Positions 5,392-5,672 of a stretch of 5,672 nucleotides of DNA are shown piece after piece. Origin of the DNA: Oscillospiraceae bacterium. Its GTDB lineage: Bacteria > Bacillota > Clostridia > Oscillospirales > Ruminococcaceae. Under the pieces are notes generated by a model, which worked only from the letters and a program-made list of their open reading frames with translations, ran no database searches and was not told where the DNA came from. The stretch spans positions 1 to 5,672 of the forward strand of contig CAAGDZ010000431.1 in the NCBI GenBank assembly GCA_900768735.1, written 5' to 3'. Every line of letters begins with the position of its first letter. Within the stretch, counting starts at the first letter, position 1. The translations under genes and the position numbers were made by a program.

Positions 5392-5672
5392 TTATGAATT
5401 GGTGTTAAAGGTTCTGCCCTTTCCGCCGAGCTTTACGCTGCTGTAATAGTCAATACGCTTCTTATCAATCTTCAGCGACTCAAGCTCCGCCTTTACATCC
5501 TCATAGCTCTGCCTTACAACCGCAGTAACCTTTTTATCCTTCTGGTCTATTTCCTGCTTTATGCCGTGGAGATGCCGCATCTTTCCCTGCAATTGTCTCA
5601 GCTCCGCAGAGAGCGCCGCGCTCACCTGCTTATTGTTCAATATATCGCGTATAAGCTCGCGTTCCGCAGGAG
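5392..5672 (-). CDS. Uncharacterised helical charged protein, C-terminal part (5' end beyond window)
   Basis: The frame is open from the right edge to a TAA at 5394-5392, giving the last 92 residues of a protein I do not recognise. Nearly all of it is predicted by eye to be helical and strongly charged, with leucine-rich, coiled-coil-like spacing in segments such as LSAELRQLQGKMRHLHGIK and VKAELESLKIDKKRIDYY, followed by a short glycine-rich polar tail GGKGRTFNTNS. An internal TTG at 5640 could be read as a start, but it has no clear ribosome binding site and the frame continues upstream (PAERELIRDI), so the gene most likely begins outside the window. No membrane segment, cysteine or catalytic motif is visible. 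The strong hairpin 26 nt downstream supports it as a real transcribed gene. Confidence 0.7.
   Translation of the reverse strand, partial: PAERELIRDILNNKQVSAALSAELRQLQGKMRHLHGIKQEIDQKDKKVTAVVRQSYEDVKAELESLKIDKKRIDYYSSVKLGGKGRTFNTNS

Noticed and set aside
5227..5397. Plus-strand open frame of 56 codons starting with GTG
   Set aside because: It has no ribosome binding site or clear promoter, runs through the strong terminator hairpin and into the end of the minus-strand gene, and gives no recognisable protein.

Overview
The window looks like a chromosomal segment from a gut-type Clostridia (Bacillota), most likely Oscillospirales/Ruminococcaceae. The grounds are the similarity of the predicted proteins to families common there (DUF6171, bacterial PH domain, GtrA, intracellular GH51), consensus sigma-A promoters, purine-rich Shine-Dalgarno sites, and fairly GC-rich coding sequence separated by AT-rich intergenic DNA. 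The lineage is an inference; no rRNA or other species marker is present.

Layout: positions 1-1460 (minus strand) hold a compact operon transcribed leftward: a HAD-family phosphatase, then rimM, then trmD, which runs off the left edge. A textbook promoter (TTGACA, 17 nt, TATAAT) lies directly before the HAD gene. rimM and trmD overlap by ATGA. Positions 1461-1647 are a divergent promoter region. Positions 1648-4428 (plus strand) hold an intracellular GH51 alpha-L-arabinofuranosidase, a small cysteine-rich DUF6171 protein overlapping it by ATGA, a soluble bacterial PH-domain protein, and a GtrA-family membrane protein. A 26-nt near-palindrome lies between the DUF6171 and PH genes. A hairpin at 4444-4467 separates this group from the convergent minus-strand gene at 4479-5042, a PIN/NYN-type nuclease-fold protein with its own consensus promoter. 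After a 349-nt non-coding stretch with a strong terminator, the window ends in the C-terminal part of an unidentified, mostly helical, charged minus-strand protein.

How the genes fit together: rimM and trmD serve 30S subunit maturation and tRNA m1G37 methylation, and here appear to be led by a phosphatase gene. The GH51 enzyme points to use of arabinose-containing plant polysaccharide fragments inside the cell. The DUF6171, PH and GtrA genes have no evident link to sugar use beyond co-orientation. I see no mobile element, CRISPR array, tRNA or rRNA. I do not see a clearly new multi-gene system; the points most worth checking are the palindrome before the PH gene, the start and leader of the PIN/NYN gene, and the structured stretch at 5230-5286.
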